Part shown: positions 57,366-60,000 of the stretch, piece by piece
Numbering within the stretch: the first letter of the stretch is position 1
Layout: each line of letters begins with the position of its first letter
From: Glandiceps talaboti
Taxonomy: Eukaryota > Hemichordata > Enteropneusta > Spengelidae
Length of the DNA: 60,000 nt
Direction: 5' to 3'
NCBI RefSeq assembly: GCF_964340395.1
Contig: NC_135566.1
Location: forward strand, 66,501-126,500
Position numbers and translations under genes: made by a program
Notes under the pieces: model-generated
What the model saw: only the letters and a program-made list of their open reading frames with translations
Told to the model about the DNA's origin: nothing
Databases searched by the model: none

Positions 57366-57408
57366 ACCCCTAACCCTAATCCTAACCCTAACCCTATACC
57401 CTAACCCG
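57366..57408. repeat. Interstitial telomere-like (CCCTAA)n
   Basis: Six to seven imperfect CCCTAA units (ccctaaccctaatcctaacc and on). TTAGGG is the usual metazoan telomere repeat; here it is internal and short. Confidence 0.85.
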
Positions 57409-59689
57409 AAACAAAACAAAACTATACAAATTCCAAGGGTAACAGAAGTAAAATGCTAACTAAACCACTTACAAACTAAAACTAACATAACATGAATGTT
57501 TTGCGAACAAGAATGCATGTCTTTAACTTCCCTAACTTTGTCTTTGCATTACATACTGGCACATGTGGAAATGACACCAAGAACATCCTGACTTCAGATG
57601 ATGGAATCAGTTGTTTGTCATGGTTCACAAACCCACCAAGATGTATCTTCCCCTCAGTTCAAATTATGTAGAGCCATCATATTTTTCTTATCAAAAGTAC
57701 AAGACATATGTATATATGCATCTAATTTTTGCATTCCAAAATATGATAGACTATTCAAAAAGTACAATTTTAGTTTGCATGATACATTGCAAAAAATATT
57801 GATGTTCCTGAACATGAAAATTCTTATCAATCTATTCATGAGAAATTATTGTAGATTTTAAAGACCAGGCAATCAAAATGCCTGCAATTGCTCCACTAAG
57901 AACAAAACACATTTTATGTTCTTTGAGAAAACTGTGAAAACGGATATCACTCTTCCAACTTTTGCATGTTTATTGTTACTCCTATTATGCTATTACAAAA
58001 CAATAACACACAATGTCAAGTCCTGTAACCATATACACTGCTGGAAGATCAACACAAGTTGAAATGTCAAAGTTACGTACATATCCACTGAGTGTAATGG
58101 TATAAGATTTTCAAATATAGTGTAAGTTTCCCATTTCCAAAGGTTCAATTCTCAGCTTTGCGTTGCCCTAGAAATGTCAACTGCTAAAATCCCAATTTCA
58201 CTTCTCTTTCCAGGAAAGATGCACTGCACAAAGACATAACAATAGGTTTTTCCAAAGTTTCAAAAGTTCCTCAATGCATGACAGTTCCAGCCACTATTTA
58301 ATTTCACTTTAAGGAAGTCATGGGAAAATAAAATATTCTGAATCTTAATATAAGCATCTTGATAAATTTGCCTTCTATATATTTCCATATGGCATTTAGA
58401 CAGTATAGGACTATTTTTATAATGATGGTAGTAAGTTCTATCTGGAGTTCTCCAGTTAATTTACCGCGCTTTCACACTAAAATGTTGGTACTTGGCATGG
58501 AAAATACTGAAAATCTATAAGATTTTCCTCTCTATTACCTGGGTCCACAAACCTTAGTGAAAACACTTTATGATAGGGATCTTATGAGGATCAGATTGAG
58601 CAAATGACTGAAACTGATTTTATCCAATGCAAACTTGGCATAATTCATCCATCATATGCAGTATATGTTATTAGTTATATTTTCACAATCTTAATACAGG
58701 GTTATTAGTAAGTTTTGTACATGAAGTAACTGGCATTAGTATTAGAATATGGAATGAATGAATGAGGTTTTTAGATGATCACACACTTTAGAAAGTAGAG
58801 AAATATGTTAAATTTTTAGAACTTAGAAGAAAACAAAATGAAAATTGGCACCAAGTAAATTTGAAAACCCTGGTTATCATGGACCAATCAATCTCTTTCC
58901 TGTTGAATTAATCTTAACACAACAAAAATAGTAATTAGTACAAAATTAAATGGTATTCCCAAATATTTTTCTTCATTCAACTAAAGAAAATACAAATGAC
59001 CTAAAGGGCCTTGCCACTATGAGTCAAAAAAGGAGTAGTGATAAAACCAGTGGGTCACATATTTTCTCTGGCTGAATGAAGCCAAATAGTGGGTTTGATT
59101 TAACTACATGATACCTCTACAAGCATATTGTGAGAAATCTATGAAAAATAATGATGATTTTGGAATGTTTTGACTGCAGAACCAATGACATAAACATGAA
59201 TTGTCATGACATAAAATGACCACGGTTTAAATTCCATTTTATTTTTTGTTTCAACACGGACACTCTAGCTTGTGCGAGGTATAATCATACTACTGTTAGA
59301 GTATTAAAATTGTCATTTCTGTGCTGTGCTGTGGTGTAAATAACATGAAAATATTCAAAATTATTAAATACAATTATAAATGCTAATTCATGACTGATGA
59401 ACTTAGTAATAATAATCTACAGATGTAAATATTGAAATATCAAGATGTCATCAAAATTAATCATTACATGTAGAGTTACTTAACAATCAAATCAATATTG
59501 TGCACACTTGGATAAATTGATGATGAAAATTTACAGCAACAAAATATAGAATTGACTCTTAAATGTCAGAAAATTTATGATTATTTATAGATGTAAACAC
59601 AGTAACTACAACAAGTGTTCATACAAGACACAGCACCATCAAAAATTACTTCTATATGCATGATTTTACAAAAATGGTGGCATGACTTT

Positions 59690-59990
59690 ATGATATAAAT
59701 GGTGGCAACAAATAAATACTACAAAGTGTCAGCAAGAAATGGCTTGCTTTTTGGTAACTGACCCCCAAAGTTAAGTCAATGTCAAAGGTTGAGGTCCTAA
59801 AAAGAAAGCTTACATCTGGGGATAGACACTTAAAAGGCAGTAAATTATGATTGTTCACACTGAAGTAAAATACTTTTTCTATGTGCTACACTCATTTATA
59901 GCATCCACATCATGTGTAAAAGTATACTGTTTCATTTGTTAATTGACCACATTAGAAAGGCCACATGCTTGGCTTGTAAATAAACCAATT
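59690..59990. repeat. Dispersed element (tgaccttga family), right window edge
   Basis: ggtggcaacaaataaatact, gtcaatgtcaaaggttgag and agaaagcttacatctgggga match the element at 34164-34855 in order and orientation, with many substitutions. Confidence 0.5.
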
Positions 59991-60000
59991 GAAACAGTAT

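Larger units (their letters stand above)
55642..60000. other. No exon recognised; probable AIFM3 intron
   Basis: I looked on the minus strand for the exon preceding GMEVA (a GxGxxG Rossmann motif) and for Rieske exons and found none. The stretch holds a CA tract, a duplicated dispersed repeat, an interstitial telomere-like tract and AT-rich sequence. A frame at 57598-57861 has no recognisable motif. Confidence 0.5.

Noticed and set aside
57598-57861. 87-codon frame
   Set aside because: No recognisable motif, alternative frame overlaps it, and AT-rich context makes a chance frame plausible.

Overview
The window is nuclear DNA from a multicellular animal. Genes are split into many short exons with GT..AG introns, and protein similarity runs exon by exon to human genes. 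The sequence is visibly AT-rich and loaded with mini- and microsatellites, SINE/LINE remnants and foldback elements. The exon-rich ancestral gene structures, the frequent acatgta motif and the SINE tail type suggest an invertebrate bilaterian (hemichordate, cephalochordate or lophotrochozoan). I cannot name the species. No prokaryotic features (operons, ribosome binding sites, CRISPR) are present.

Layout. (1) 1-25350, plus strand: the 3' two-thirds of PPIL2, a cyclophilin-type spliceosome-associated protein, in 12 coding exons ending at 24848; its U-box exons lie to the left of the window. Its 13.9 kb first visible intron holds a single-exon antisense LRR membrane-protein gene (5207-6874), a DNA transposon with 47-bp inverted ends and a private protein (7835-9942), a LINE scrap and a 2.3 kb minisatellite. 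Later introns carry 71-, 56-, 68- and 70-bp tandem arrays. (2) 26614-33119, minus strand: a complete nine-exon TSSK-family serine/threonine kinase of about 710 residues. (3) 35634-38283, plus strand: complete three-exon MRPL57 (mL63, mitochondrial ribosome), with a palindromic foldback element in intron 1. (4) 38665-42065: a 5'-truncated, frame-broken non-LTR retrotransposon on the minus strand between perfect 31-bp direct repeats, directly next to (5) a 6.2 kb array of a 48-bp repeat with higher-order structure (42066-48249). (6) 50191-55641, minus strand: the 3' half of AIFM3 (apoptosis-inducing-factor-like FAD/NADH oxidoreductase). (7) 55642-60000: repeats and no exon I could recognise; probably AIFM3 intron.

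The four conserved genes are not a pathway: mRNA splicing, spermatid-type kinase signalling, mitochondrial translation and mitochondrial redox/apoptosis. PPIL2, AIFM3 and a TSSK gene all lie on 22q11 in human, so part of the order may be old linkage.

The most interesting signals concern splicing. AIFM3 has two adjacent alternative versions of one 116-bp exon (same phase, length not a multiple of 3, so using both breaks the frame), and its last exon is repeated three times. In the TSSK gene a 40-bp minisatellite has copied the 5' splice site of one exon nine times into the intron, and a perfect (GAA)50 tract forms the whole polypyrimidine tract of the exon that encodes the kinase DFG motif.
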